From Panorpa germanica (Eukaryota > Arthropoda > Insecta > Mecoptera > Panorpidae): DNA of 64,000 nucleotides. Every line of letters starts with the position of its first letter. Within the stretch, counting starts at the first letter, position 1. The notes under the pieces are model-generated. The model did not search any database and was not told where the DNA came from. It was given only the letters and a program-made list of their open reading frames with translations. Both the position numbers and the translations under genes were made by a program. The stretch is from positions 5,208,001 through 5,272,000 of the forward strand of contig OY783217.1 of assembly GCA_963678705.1 (NCBI GenBank). Direction: 5' to 3'. Positions 1 to 14,700 of the stretch are shown here, one piece after another.

Positions 1-3000
1 GAGCTCGATATCGACTCATGCTTAAAAGACATTATACCGAATAAATTTACGACACAATGAAAAACCACTGTCTCGCTAATTTGTATATAATGTATATAGG
101 AACTAATAAGTTTCTTATAACCTCTGTTAAGTATGAGTTACCGCTGAATTAATATGTAATATGTAATATGAACTATATTAAACTGATAACTAAGAAATAT
201 TAAAATCATCATAAATAGTGTTATGACTGCAACTAGATGTCATTCAAAGCGTTGTATATAAGCACAAAATGCACTTTTCTGCTTTGAATTACATATTTAC
301 AATGTTTATTATAATATTATTAAAACTAGGTAAATTATGAAACATTCAGTCAGTTACATTAAAAATGTAAATACATTAATAATTAATTACTTTTACAGAC
401 TGTGACTACATTTCGAATGTAATTTTTAAAAACTACTTTACGAGAGAAGAGTCTGTGTAGTTGGAAAATAAATAAAATGAAACTCGAATGGAACAAACAT
501 TGTTACCGCCTCCAGGGAAATTCCCTATGACATTCACCGAACTAATAGTCAGCATCTGGGACATAGAAACCACCCGTTACCACCCTCTGTAGATCCTCAT
601 GGGGTCTTCCGGACCCAAAACTGATCTAACACATCTTTCTCATACCATATAAATGCTTACAGAATGACATAAAGAAGAGGAGCGTTTATAACACCATGTC
701 AAGAGTGTTTATAACCATTTGCTGGTCCTTCCTCTCCTCCCGTCATCATCGCCACCTCCCCACCCCGTCGCACCACGCGTTTGTTGAAGTCAGAGACTGT
801 GATTTGATAAAGAGGAGGCTGGAGACCTAGATGCAATATGTATGCACTTTGCAATCAACTTATACAGTGTTAATTATATCTATGAGCTCCAGAAGAAATA
901 CTAATAGTGAAATTTGAAATGTTCTTTATCATTTCTTATCCGCGGGGGGAGAATCGCGCACGAAATAACTGTCCTGGGTCTAGATTCCTTGAAACATCAT
1001 GTGAATAGCAAATAGAGTAATACCTCATTATTTCGAGGAGCCAGTGAATCGGAGGCGGGAAAATAGAGAGGGGATAGCACTTAAAAAAGTGCCAGTGTCT
1101 CGCCAAAGAAGGCACGAAATAGAGAGAAATTTTGAAGAAACTCAAAGCACAGTTTGATGGTGCTCTTCAGGGTAAAACCCAAATATTTCATTGGACCTAG
1201 AAGTTCTAAATGATCGTGATAAAGTGGAAAATCAAAGTCGTGAACGGCGATTACCGTCAATTGTGGTTATCGGTCAATCGGCTAATTGTGAAAAGCGATC
1301 AAAAAGTTAAAATACCACTAATATAAAGTTAAAACAATTTTATATATATATTATTCATGATTAACATAGCAATTTATTTTCTAAAATCTACTTGATGTAT
1401 TAGTGTTAAATAACCATATTGCTAATTCTTCTTTATCATTTATTACAGTATTATACTAGCATCTATCTACAATATATACTTTACATGAATAAACTGTTAT
1501 TATTTCATTGTTAATAACAATTCATTTTAAATTATGTCTTAAAACTTTATATCTCTCGAATTTAAACAGTATTTTAAGTTTTATCTGACGGTATTGTTGT
1601 CGACGGACTCTACAGGCGCTTTCCTTACTTTTTGAATTATAGAAACATTCAGGTATATTCTTTAAAAAAATGTATATTCAAAATTTTCCAAAGAATCTTC
1701 AAAGAACATCTTGAAAATACGTAGAAAAAGTTTCAATACTCCTTGCGCTACTGAATAATTAGATTTTGACTGCATTCCTTTATTTCTTTAGTTAAAGTTT
1801 GCATTTACATACGAATCCTACATCGATCGACCTATTCGTTGCACAGACTGTGATATAACAATGGTAATATTTTTACGTTTATTTTGAAAAACTTAGAATC
1901 ATTAATTGAGAATATGACACAATATATTGAAAGTGAGCTTTGATAGTCTTCGACTTTCCTCGTCTAATCTAGTGACTGCGAAACATGAAGGGAGCAACGA
2001 GAGTTTTATTGCACACGTGTTATAAACATGTAAGTTTACATAAGGGCATTGTCCAATAGGTTGAGCACGATGGTAATTAGGAACGTCTTTTAATACGTAA
2101 TAGGCAATAAGTCATAATGCTGATATTCTTTAACCCATCAAACAGGTTGAGATATTTGAATGAGAGTTTTTTTAAAGCATCTTATAGCTAAATCTTCTTA
2201 AGTATTAAGCAATTTATATAATTAAGCCAAGTAGTCTTGTATATTGTTCTTTCGCAAAAGCCATCGCAAATATAACTTACACATTAAACAGGAAAATGAA
2301 ATCTAAACTATTGTAACTCACCTACTGGCTTTAATAATATGTGTAATGGGTGCTGGTATGTATTTATAGTGAACTGTAATATATAGGGCTTACATAAAGT
2401 GCCCTATGGCGGCTCTGTAGAAAACTATTCCACTCCTATTTCAAAAACCCAATACTAAAACCTAGTTGAATCACAAATACTTTCTCATTAAATACAAAAT
2501 AGAATTTCGCCTACTACAATTTCCAAATATCTTTATCTTTAGTTACCTTTCAATAATCATCCAGAATATCCCCAAATTCTCAATGCTCTTAATTCTCTCC
2601 GTAATGGAACAATGTGTTTGGCGTTACATAATCTTGACAGATGTGGTGCTGGAATAAGCCTCTAGATTATAACACGGTTTCTGGATAAAGTACACCATTC
2701 TCATCCTCATTTACCAAAGGGTTACTGTGAAGTTAGCGGAATGTAAAAGACTTTAGGGCTAATAGTGGTCCGACGGTGAGCCCACACTCTTGATATAAGC
2801 ACCTCTCATCTCTCTCTCCATTTTCCTTAACTACAGTTAAAAACAATCAGAAATGTGAGATGGAGACAGTAAATTATAAGTTACTTTATGTAGACGTACA
2901 TCGCTGAGTGAGAGGAGAGGTATAAGTCATAAGTTAAAACAATGAATTTCGTTTTTAGAAGGTTTAGCTATTTTGGTGACAAGGTTAATGATCTAATAAT

Positions 3001-6000
3001 CTTGGGAATACTAGAGAATAAGAAGTAACTAGACGTTAGCCAAAATATAATTTTATAAATATAAGTAATAAAAAATAATAATTATAATAAGTAGCATATT
3101 TCGATTTCTAACTTTGTAAGTGTTTATTTTAGTATTATCACGTCTGGGTTTTTCCAACCACATCTCGTTTCTTTAACTTAACTATCACTTATGTGAGAGC
3201 TAAATAGATCCTAATTTCTCACAGACTGGAAGACAATTGTGATTAGATACAATGAATTTCGACTAGGAGCTACAAAGAAGGTAATTTCAGACAGGTTGGA
3301 AGACAATTGTCGCTAGAAAAGGACAAGTGGTGGATGCTATATTTTTCCTTTATTTCTATTTTATAATTGCAATCTTGGTTTATTTTAAATTTGTAAGTAA
3401 AAACACTGGTTTATGTGTAAATTTAAACATTGGAAACATATACATTTGCGCGTGAACCTTTACCGATTATTTCAGTCCTTTTCGAATTAACAAAGTCAAA
3501 AAAGGAATAATGCAGTCGTACAACAAAGATACGTTGGTATACTTGTCCTATTTCAGTTCAGCCTTGCTGTGTATTCTTATATATAATTTCTATGCTAACT
3601 AAACTGCATGTCCTAAACCATTTTTAACCATGTTTTGAATAAAGCTGCTTACTGCTGGTTGAACAGCTGGCCCACCCCACCTCGGTAAAATTACTCACTT
3701 GAATAAACTTGTGAGTTGTGAAATACTTGTGCGTAAACTTTGATACAAAGTAACTTGAGACGTCTGTAAAGACTAAAATATGACGTCATACGACATGAAG
3801 TATGAAAAGTGCCAGGAACAAACATTCATTTTCCAGAAAGTGTAAAAACGTGATTTAGAAAATAAAGAGAAATATTCTTCATATGAGAATTTGGTAACCA
3901 ATGTTAAATACTGTCGTATGGATATTTAAAACAAGGTCATGGTGCCACCACCGAGACAAGAACACTTTTGTACGAGTGAACATACAGATATCACTAAAAC
4001 AGTAGTGCTCCATGTATACGCCTTCCTTCTAGCTTCTCATTTCTTCCATATTTCAATGAATAAACCCAATGCGTTTGAAACCAGCCTTAAATAATTTAAG
4101 GATTTATAGAAAATTTAAATGGTTTCATAACAAATTCTCCGATTAAGATTTCAAGACTGCGGGAGATTCTCATTGCAATAGACCTGATCAACAAAATATA
4201 AAACGAGTTGCAGAACATAACTATACCCAATGTTCAGATCGCAGTAAAACATTTTTAGCTAGAGAGTTATATATTTGTGACGTATAGTATATTTGAAGGT
4301 CAGTTCAATTTCCTTGTTATAATTCATACAGAATTCGATGATCCTATCAGTGAAATTAGAAAAATATTACCTGTTAATATTAAATTATTGTTAAGTAATT
4401 CAAAATAAATTAGTGAGTTATTTAAATATTAAGACAATACTAAAATAGAAATATAAATTTCGTATAAAAGTATATATTAAAAATATTTCATGGTGGTTAC
4501 AACGAATAAAGGTCAAGGCCAATTTAAATAAACAAAAAAGAAAACAAGACAATTGAAATATGTATCTGTTAAAATATAAAATATTAATTACGAAGCTAAA
4601 ATTAATTTTAGGAATGCTTTTTGTTACTCTTAATTAACTTGTCTATTTTTTAAACCAAAAAGAAATTGTCTCCAATTTAGCAATGGAGAGACAATATAAT
4701 TACATTTTTCAGACGATTTTTTACGTTAAAAATAATGAATTAATTTTGTTTTATGAATGAGAAAACAAAGAATTTTTTTAATTATATATAACAGAGAATT
4801 TTTCAAATGTGATTCGCTTTCAGAACGTAATTAGCGGTAATTACCTGATAAAGCGATATGTAGACACCTGCACTTGATGTGAGATTCTCTGAGACTGCTT
4901 TATGTGCGATTGCTGTTATATGGCTGGACAGGATGATATTAACCGTTCAACTGTTTCTGACAGATCTAAAGCATCTACAGCATACTGGGGAGCAAACCAG
5001 GGGTGATGAGAACTCAGCTATTGTAGTATTTACGTCAGATAAGAAATATTGTAGATAATGAACACTAGCTCAATCTGTGTTTCATTTGAGAAAGTAATTG
5101 ATTTGTAGCACAAAATGATTTTGTATCTAAATTCATGTGCTACAATTCTTGTTATTATGAAGAGATTATAAGACTAATGCTACAATTCAATATGTGATCA
5201 AATAACTTTAAGTTTAAACATAACGCAAAACTTAAAGATGACGATGACAGAAAAAATTAACTGTTTTATAAATTTTTCCTCATACCAAAATCTAATAACA
5301 AATAATAAACCTTAATAAATAAACAATGTTCATTATCATTTAGAATATATTTCTTTTATGAAAAACATATTTTAATTTTTATGTATAGATATAGTTTTTG
5401 CTACAGATCTATTTAATCAACTATCGCAATCCTTATTTTCTCAACGCTCAAAACCATTCAAAACGGGAAGGGAAGAACTGCGGTCGTGATCGTGATTGTA
5501 GTGGTCGCTTAATGGAACGCACCCAGTATGGTCCTACTCGCCTAAATTTTACTTCAATTTGGTTCATTACGTTAACTTATAATGTTGAAATTGCAATTTT
5601 TTATCAACAAAAAAACAGAGTGTATAAATTTAACAATTTTTCTTATAAAATGTAGAAATATGACAGCAAACACAAATAAATAATAGAACAGAAAGTCGTA
5701 ATATTCAAAATACTCCCTTGGGATATTGTATAATGCTATAGAACAATTCAGAACAGTCCATCGGAGAAACAGAACTTCTCCTAAAGGCGAAACGGTTCCG
5801 TAGAACGCGGGAAAAACCAGCCCTCCGAAAACCTAATGCACACAGCACATTGCTGCTCTTTTAAAAGTATAGTCAGTATTAATAATTCATTCCTTTATAT
5901 CTGTTTTTCAATTCCTCGTTGTCTTTTTTTTTCTTTGTTTTCTTTTACCAATAAATATTGGGTATTATTTATGTAAGTCGTTTACTTTTTGTTTAAGTTT

Positions 6001-6724
6001 CATAACGCCAGTGAAGAGGTTCTCGTATAATGCTGAAGTTATGCACAAAATTTCGATTGACAATTTTCAGCGCTGTTATGTGGAGTGAAAGGAAGACTAT
6101 TATAAATATACCTCATGTAGTGAAACCTCTACAGTTCTACTTTTGCTACGAATTAACCCATGCTCTTTTTGATCTCATAATAAGTTCAATTTCATTTTAG
6201 ACAAACTTTTACACGGAGACCATAAAGCCTTCCCTTAATCGAATAAATTGTTAAGGACTGTGTATGCTTCTTGGTCTAACATAGAAGTTTTAGAAAATAT
6301 TCAATCATAGTCTTGATGGTAAATCCAATTAATCCACCATGGTATCCCTGACACTTAACTACAACACTTTAAATTCTAATTTCATAAGGACAATGTTGTA
6401 TACATTCTAATTCTAAATTAGATTAAATCACTAAGAAGAAGAAATCACTGAAGATTAATTGCAGCATCTCATAGCAGATGAACTTGTCAAGATTAGAACA
6501 CTTAGAGATAACTTCTTAATAGAGACCTATATTATCATTGAGTTATGAATGGACATTGATCGGCAAAGGAATCGCACAAAATAATAAAGAAAAAAATCAC
6601 TGGATCTCAACAAATAGAAACCTTTTCAAATTATTATTGATAATTATTTTAAAAGTATTTATCGCTCCACTCGCGCACCTGTTTAATTACTGAATTTAAA
6701 ATTGTACCGTGTTTTATGTCTGTA
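1..6724. other. Gene-free AT-rich stretch
   Basis: No convincing coding exon, RNA gene or intact mobile element was found on either strand. Open frames here are short, use A/T-driven codons and lack flanking splice signals. A slightly G+C-richer patch near 720-835 contains purine/pyrimidine runs but no reading frame of note. A dispersed repeat at about 3190-3325 is listed separately. Confidence 0.6.
3190..3325. repeat. Dispersed repeat, copy 1 (related to 36735-36960)
   Basis: This segment shares a recurring module with 36735-36960. The module has a 'tggaagacaattgt' or 'tggaaggtaattat' motif, then 'agatacaatgaatttcg', then an 'aggagctaa' motif. The module occurs about twice in each copy, so the unit itself seems to be tandemly duplicated. 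No terminal inverted repeat or coding capacity is seen. The class is unknown. Confidence 0.5.
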
Positions 6725-6961
6725 CCGCAGTAAACATTTTGGAGTCAATCATATTGAAGGTGCGAATGATTTTTTTGTCATGAAAGAATTCAGTTTCTCA
6801 CAGTCATTCATATGAAATGTATATTTTATCGAATACAACTGGCGAAACCACTTCACTTGTCGGAATACAAATGAAGATAAAGTTGATACGAACTATAATT
6901 GAAGTGCTATAGTAATAGAAACGTCACAAAACAGGACACTTCACCAAAATGTTTACTGGCA
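6725..6961 (+). mobile_element. MITE, family with CAGTAAACATTTTGG termini, copy 1
   Basis: The element begins with CAGTAAACATTTTGG and ends with CCAAAATGTTTACTG, an inverted match of 15 bp. It is about 235 bp long and has no coding capacity. The interior is shared with copies at 26681-26929 and 47693-47918, including the block 'acgtcacaaaacaggacac'. This is a non-autonomous terminal-inverted-repeat DNA element. No clear target-site duplication was seen, so the superfamily is not assigned. Confidence 0.8.
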
Positions 6962-8117
6962 TGTATGTATATTTATTTATTTTATAGACCTTTACAGTTT
7001 TACAGCAATATAAGTAATAATCATTTTATATTTCATTTCATTCAACAAACTTCAAATTTAAATTTGCTTCTTTTTCAATGCCACTCTCTCTTCTTCTTCA
7101 TTTTCTCCATTGCGTTACTTTCAACATCCATCTTCTCTCTTCTTTCTAGCAGACTGCTCCAGACTCACGCTGCATTTTACTCTGTGCCTATACCTCCTCC
7201 TCCTCTTATTTATATAGTGCAATAAGCTAAAAATTACAGTGCAGGAAATATACCAGTAATTAACCTACAAAATTCCATAAGTCAAACACATTTTTACAGT
7301 GTGGTACAGGCTTGATTTTTCTGTACCTCTTCACTAGATATGTGAGTTAGGACTTTAGCGATTCTGAGTTATTTATATTTATGTGAGCAAGAGACCAGAC
7401 TCCGCGTGTGAGAGTTATTCTATTATATTTCTAGTCACATGGGGACACTCTACAATAACGAGAATTTTATTTATGCACTGATACTATGGGATATGAGATA
7501 GAGATACTCAGCCCAGCACAGCACAAGCACAGGCATGAGCCAGGGTTTGTTTTATTACATTATGAAACACTGTATTTATTAGGTACCTTATTTCATGTTT
7601 GACTGGGTGAGATCAGGGTACATTTTATATTTTATCTTAAATTGCATTTTTTTTTAATATTTCTTTTTTCTTTATGTCATTTAGATACTTTTTGTTGTTA
7701 TATTTGTTTATTAATTAAAAACAATTACCAGCACAAAGCACGGGAAGACAACAAAGGTATGTATGTTTGCTTCTGTCGTTTGTCACTTGGTACATGTTTA
7801 AAAAAACTTTAATTACATTTTAATGCAGTGTACACACTGGTATAGCATTTTATGGAAACTCTATGACAGTCTAACATCACTAGAAATGCGATTAAACACA
7901 TTTGGAACATAATTGCAACAAAACGAGGATAAAATGTTCTACTTACAATAATATGGTTATAAATAAATTAATATTACCGTAATTCCTTAAATTAAGTTTA
8001 TATAATAGGATTGTAAATTGTCTCTTAATTTCTAATAATCTAATCTATACATTTCTATCGGCATCTCAAGAGTCTAATTATGTTTTAATAATTCGCAATA
8101 CTATACAGTGTTATAAA
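6962..8117. other. Intergenic, nothing recognised
   Basis: AT-rich sequence with no supported gene. The 108-codon frame ending near 7225 begins inside the preceding MITE, is rich in Phe, Ser, Leu and Ile from T-rich sequence, and looks non-coding. Confidence 0.6.
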
Positions 8118-8466
8118 CAGTGACGGCATTAGAGGGTGGAAAGCAAGGTAATCACCTGAGGCCTCACTTTTGTAGGGGCCTCGCATACTCACGCAACAAC
8201 CCAAGTAGAAAAATTCATTACTATATATATATTTGAATCTCGCGCCTCGCCACTTGAATATCTTTTAAGACATTCATGTACCTTAGTTTATCATTATTAG
8301 TATTTGTCGTCTTTGTGCTTATTAACTTTTATAAAACTTCCAATATAAAATTTTAAAACTCTACATTTATTTATTTATAACTCAATCAATCAATTATAAT
8401 CAAAAATACTTACTTTCAATTAACATAAATTACACAAGGGTCTCGCAAAGATCTGCGGCGCCTCCC
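8118..8466 (-). mobile_element. hAT-like non-autonomous element, truncated copy
   Basis: It starts with CAGTGACGGCATTAG, matching the outer end of the complete element at 62371-62754 read in reverse. The two copies then match through nearly the whole interior, for example 'cattcatgtaccttagttta' and 'aacttttataaaacttc'. The distal end stops near 'tctgcggcgcctccc' without a recognisable second terminus, so this copy is truncated. It has no transposase. Confidence 0.75.
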
Positions 8467-10463
8467 AATAGTTAATTTAATTAATAATTTTAATTTTAAT
8501 TAATAATAATAATTTTGTTATATGATAGAGTTTAACAGTACATATTGAAACGTCAGTTACAGCTGTCTCGCTGATATATAAATTTTTTGATATTATAAAT
8601 ATGGTAAATAAGATAATTAAAATCGATTACTTATAGTCTACTAGTAATAATATCATCTAATATCAATTTTTAGATAATACATTTCAATAAAAATTGCCGA
8701 CTTAAAAAATGAATCTGCATTGTTTAATAAATAGTTTGAATGTAGCGCCGCGCTGATGAGGATGCTGCGTTAAAGATAAATTCCGAATATTAAATAAGTT
8801 ATCCTTATATATATTCATTGTAAGTTTGCTAGATGTTCTCCAGGGTAATACGCTCATGATCTTCATGAATTTCTTATCTTAATACATTTCTTAAAAATAT
8901 AGATAATCCTTTGTCCTTAATATCTATAATCGCAAAGCTGTCCCTCCTGATATTTAGCATTACTACTAAATACGTTATGATACATCATGAATTGTAAAAA
9001 TGTACGGTCTAAAAGCTCTCTGTTTACATAAGCTGGTCTTGTTTTTAAATGAACATAATTTTAATTATTCAAAATAAACCTTTTCCATAAAAGCAGTTAA
9101 TACCACTGACCAGCGTATCATATACATGAGCTACGTATATGATTACAGTAAAAGCTACATGCACAGACCTTTTGAAACTTCTTTTATGTATCTGAATTTG
9201 TATGAATATGATAAAGTACGATAGAAGCTCTTAAATCATGAATAAAGAAGAATGTTATACAGTGCTATATAATTACGAATAATTATATTTGTATTTTTAA
9301 GTTCTGAATATGAAACTTTTGCTACAGAAAAATGGTATTTTTTGCGGCCAACTGTCATTTTTTCTATTCAATCAAAACTAATTGTTTGGCTTATATTTAG
9401 ATTGGAATTGTTAAAACAACAATCAATTACCATATTCTGTTGTGACAATGTTTTAAAACCAAAACATGTACACATAACACAAACACCTGGTGCCGAAATT
9501 AATAAAACATACGAAATATTTATTTAATTAAAACAATCGATATCGAATCGACGTCGGACGTTGGACGTTGTTTTTTGCTCGTACTTGGAAAGTCGGCCAG
9601 CTACGCTTAAATGTACAACCGTCTCACTATGACAATACACCAATCAATTTAAAATTATAAATGGGAGGTGAAGTTATAAAAAAGGAGATAACATTTTAAG
9701 CCGTGAAATCGTATCACAACGATACAAAATTGATTCAGCAGTTTTTTCGAATCTGAACTTGTTACATATTTAAAAAAAACGGTTTTTTCATCCACTGTGT
9801 TTCTTTTAAAGATGGTTACAGTTTTCTAGTTGAATTGAAATGTTGGGATCAGCTCCGAGGCGAGCATAATCGCGGCTCCAAGTACACAACCGAACTATAC
9901 GTGGCCAACATCAATTAACAAAGAAGGTCTGGTCAAAAATTTATACGTTAGAATAGAATAGAATAAAAATAATAAAATTAATTTTTATATTTGTGTGAAG
10001 CAATATTATTATTTTGTTTTAATAACATATTTGCTATATAGATAATTGTTGTTATTAAATCTGTGAAAATAGAAATTCTATTTTATCTTTAGTGTATATT
10101 TTTTAAATATTTAATTGAGTGCATCAACTTTCAAAAGTTATTACCAATTAAAAGAATACATACATTTATAAATATTTAAAATATAATTTACAACTTATAG
10201 ATATGAAAATGGGTACTTAAAATAAAGAAATTAAATTAGTTTTATTGATAAAGTCAATAAGGTTTCTAAGAGCGCAAGAGTTAATGCCCTTAAGGTTTTC
10301 TGCATGTACCCTCTCACTTTGTGGCCTCTGTTCCTTGCACTAACGTATAAATTCGCTCCAAAACTTTCGATTTTCCCCAAATGACATTATTATTAAATTC
10401 ACAATCTACTATAAAATAATAAAAACTTAAGATACGTTAAGAGTTGAATTAAACTATTAAAGA

Positions 10464-10555
10464 CCAACATGTTCACTATTTTTTATTTTTGTTGATGTTC
10501 AGATCGTGTTGGCGGTGATCGTCAAGCCGAAATTCATGACAATCGAACATGTTGG
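10464..10555. repeat. Small inverted-repeat element
   Basis: CCAACATGTTC at 10464-10474 is repeated perfectly inverted as GAACATGTTGG at 10545-10555. The 92-bp segment has a somewhat G+C-richer core. It may be a very short MITE or a foldback sequence. Only one copy was noticed, so the mobile-element reading is weak. Confidence 0.4.
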
Positions 10556-11479
10556 ACTAAGCAGTTACTAACCTAACATACTCGAGTGCGTGTGGGACCT
10601 TTAACGAATAAATATTAAGTTTATTTATTTAAAAATGTATGGGTACTGTTTATATGAAACAGATTATATTGAAAGTTCGATTGATCAGTTTCCAATTATC
10701 AATACGAATGGTTGGGTTTTATTTTTAGTGACGTGTTTTACAAAAGCATGCTCCAATTCACCCTTTTAACCCTTTCTGTAATCCAATAAATCTTCCTTTG
10801 TAAATTATTTGTAACGATATCAACACAATACAAAAAAAAATTGAAAATACTTTATTTTCTCTTATAAAAGGTAAATGGTTTGAACAAGCAAAGAAGTTAT
10901 TAAATAAATGGACGTAATGATGAAAAATAAACTTGTGTCCTTTTCCGCAAAGGACACACGGATGGATGATTTAAACATTCGAAATTAATAAGGTGTAAAT
11001 CAATTATAAAAAAATATTTCAATAAAATTTTGTTCATTTTAATTCCTTTTTGGAATATTATGAAAGATATTATCGTCTTACGCCTTAGTGGATTTGTTTG
11101 AGATTCTTGTTATCACGAGTAAAAACAGCAGAAGCGGCTAACAATGTTATTAAGCTAACGTGTTATGGTTAGCGTCCACATTTAGTCGTACGCAAGTGGC
11201 ATCGTTTTGTTTACTCGTGTGAATGCGTTCTGCTAGAAATCAAATGCGTTTCAGCGTGCGTTAGTTCAAAAAGCAACCCTTGTGTTATTGTCGCCAGTAA
11301 AAAAAATTGGTGAAATGACATTTCTTGCATCAGAAAATTGCATGAAAGAGTTACGGGAATTATATTGGAAGAGATAGACAAGTATGTGCTCGTAAAATTT
11401 CAGTACTTTCTAAGCGATAGGTTTTAAAACCCTGCTTATAAAATTTTTGAAGACAAAGCAAGATTATGTTAAGGTATGC

Positions 11480-11790
11480 AATAGGTAATCCTACCCCTCC
11501 CTCACTCCTCCCCAAGCTCCATCCGCGACCATCATCGACCAGATCCAGCTCATCGGTAATGCGACTATAATGTTCTGGCCAAAAGCCAAAACCTTGTACT
11601 TGAGATAGGTATTCTATGTAAGTTCCCACCCTTTAAACCTCCCACGATCTCTTGGATAGGTGAAGGGATATAGGGGAGGCAAGTAAGTGACTATTGTTAA
11701 CCATGTTAGTTACTACATGTAATGCATCTAATACCCCTGGTGGGCAGCAACCCACACAACGCCTGTGGGGGCTATTCATATGCGACGTAC
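11480..11790. other. G+C-rich island of unknown nature
   Basis: About 300 bp of clearly higher G+C than the flanks. The minus strand is open from about 11629 to 11360, but that frame has no ATG at its start and no recognised domain. The island also contains C-rich and G-rich runs, such as 'cctacccctccctcactcc'. It may be a degraded transposon or an old pseudogene. I cannot name it. Confidence 0.35.
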
Positions 11791-14700
11791 TGATATACGA
11801 GTATATGCTGAAATATAAAATGTATACATACGTAAGAATATATCACTTATTTCTACGTACATTTAAAATATTTTCTATTAAAACTAAAAACATTACTGAT
11901 AGAAGAAGATGGTTTATATACTACACTCTTCTGACTTAATTCATTAAATTACATATTATTATGATTAATTACATTTCATTTGTGTTATTTATTCTATCTA
12001 CTCATTCTTACTCCTTCCAAAAAAATAAAAAATAGAAACAAAATAAACAAACTTAAACCCCTATTGCTTCTCTCTTTCTGCTGCTCTCTCTCTTGTTTCT
12101 ACTCTGCCATTCCTTCTCTTTCCTCGCTCCTCTCTCTATCTCCGTCATCATCCTCTTCTATTCAATAAATGCACAATCTTCATTTCACTTTTTGGCAACA
12201 TTGCCCTTTAAGTCTCACGCTATTTTCAATCTACATATCTGATATTGAGGCTATGTAACAATTTATTTATTTGGCCAGCTTTTGCTAGTGCACTGGCAAT
12301 AGCTAGAACTCTGTTCGCGAAACTATGCGGAAGACATTCTTTACTAAACAGTGTTTGCATTGCAGTAGTGGACAGCGTTGCCACATTTCTTAAGCGTGTC
12401 ATTGTATTTAGTCTATATGTACATAAAGGCTAACATGTATAATGTATTAGAGTAAGATCCCAGAGCCTACATACCTACAACGGATGTTAGAGTCCACAGG
12501 AGTGGTCCTAGTGAATGTAGATTTTTATCAATTCTGTAAGACAGTGTAAAAAACAGTCATTATATTTTCACGCAGGTGAAAGAGATTTTTACGTACATTT
12601 TGTACCATGCTACCTTTAAAAAGGTCCCGCTTTCAAGCTAGCAAACACGCATACATTCTTAACTACATATTACACTATTTATTCTCAAAATTTCAGCTTT
12701 GGTAAAACGACCTAGGTCTAGAGAATCTAGATTACATAGTCTCCAAAAAAATAAAATGCTATCCAATATGGAATGTACGTAATAATTTTTGTACTAGAAA
12801 ATCCTCCTCAGTTTTTGCCTCCGATTATCTAGTATGGATGATAATGGTACTTGGATTTAAGGTGATATCCATGTGGATAGCATCTTCGATAATTTAGCTA
12901 TAGACTATTTTATAACAAAATGCATTTTTCTATGCAACAAATAACCGCCACTAAACAATCTTTTTTACTGGGCATGTGTTTCCGACAGGTGCTGACGTCT
13001 ATATACTGAAAGCCGAGTTAACATACCTCCCGTATGCAAAACACCATTGTGAAACCATTTACCTATTATTCATTGAACCGGATATATGTAAGTAAAATTT
13101 CATTTTAACCGAACATTTTATATACTAGCGAAATACACAATCACGACTGGAAAATTTGCGGTCTTAAAAAACTAGAATATAAAATCATATTTACATTTTT
13201 AAATATTTAAATCGTGCAGTATTGTAAATTTATTTAAACATTACTTAATTTTAATTATGTAACTATGGCAACAACACATCTGTGTTTTGTTTATGTTTGA
13301 ACACGTGCACCGAGATCAATGACCGGTAAGTCATAACAATTCTAATAATTATTTTGCAATGCTTATTTTTAGAGAAAAGTGATTATAATGGGTTAGAGCA
13401 GTGCATAATTTTATTTAAGATTTATATATGCAAAAGAATGAGATAGCAATATTATTTTAAAAATATTTATAAAGTAAACAATTGATTTTAATGTTAGTAT
13501 TATGTCCATGTGTGTGTTGCATATAAAGACGAGCTTGAGACATTTCGTTCAACTGCGTATTCATTGACTGTTGAAGAAAAGAGATGAATATAGTTTTTTG
13601 ATAAATCTAACAAAATAAATAGCAATTTTGATTCGTTTGCAAGTTGAAACTTGAACGTCAAGGACTTTTTGTAACTGTTAGGTGTGTGGGTGAGAAGTGT
13701 GATCTGATAGTTTGGACAGAGGGGTGTAAGGGGCATGGAAGACAGATGCAGTTTCATTATTAGGCGCCAAATTTAAAATATAAATCAATTTAATTCTAAA
13801 TTTTAACTGTGTAGGTGTAGTGAAAGAATTTAATGAGGAGACAATACAAGTCAGCAAAATATATGAAGCCATCCGAGAAATACACAACATCAAATGACAA
13901 GTGCATGATAATGGAAAATTTCATATTTAATTTATATCACAGAGTTTTTTTTTTATTATTTCCAACTCAAGAATCGAAAACTAAAAACCAATTTGAAATT
14001 TCACCCGGGATTTCTTGCCTGGCAACTTCTACTCCGGTCCTTCTAATTGCACATACGTCATGAGAGACGTTATACATTAACATTACTGCACTAAACTAAT
14101 TTACTAATTACAAATCATAATTATAATGAAATATAACCTTAACAAACTTTCAAGAATAAAAACTACACTCACAAACCACGAACCTACACTCCACGCTACT
14201 GCCACCAGACGGACAAACATAGAAACAGATAAACAATCTGACAGACAAGACAGACAGACGTTCTGTTATTAGTTTAGTACAAGTTATATAAGTGGAATTA
14301 CGTAGAATAAAGCTCAACACAAGGAGAGTTATGGCTAAGCATTTAATATCATAAAGTTTGAAACATTTTCTGGTAATGGTTCGATGTATTAATGCAGTTA
14401 TAAACCATAAAATAATTGCCGTTGAACCGGAACGTTCTTGCAACCATTATAGACATACAGCGCCATAGCACTATAGCGGTAAAATAGTAGAACTATGCTT
14501 GTAACAGCATCTCATACTTACCACTAAGCTAAACTTAATACATTAATTTAAATAATTATAACATATATTGGTTTGAAATTTGATTTAGTTGTACCGTAAA
14601 TAATGTTATTAAGTAATGACTTTAGAATTATTTTGAAGAGATTCAAAATGTCTTTGTAAAACTGTTATATATATATATATATAAACATTCTCTCTCCCTT

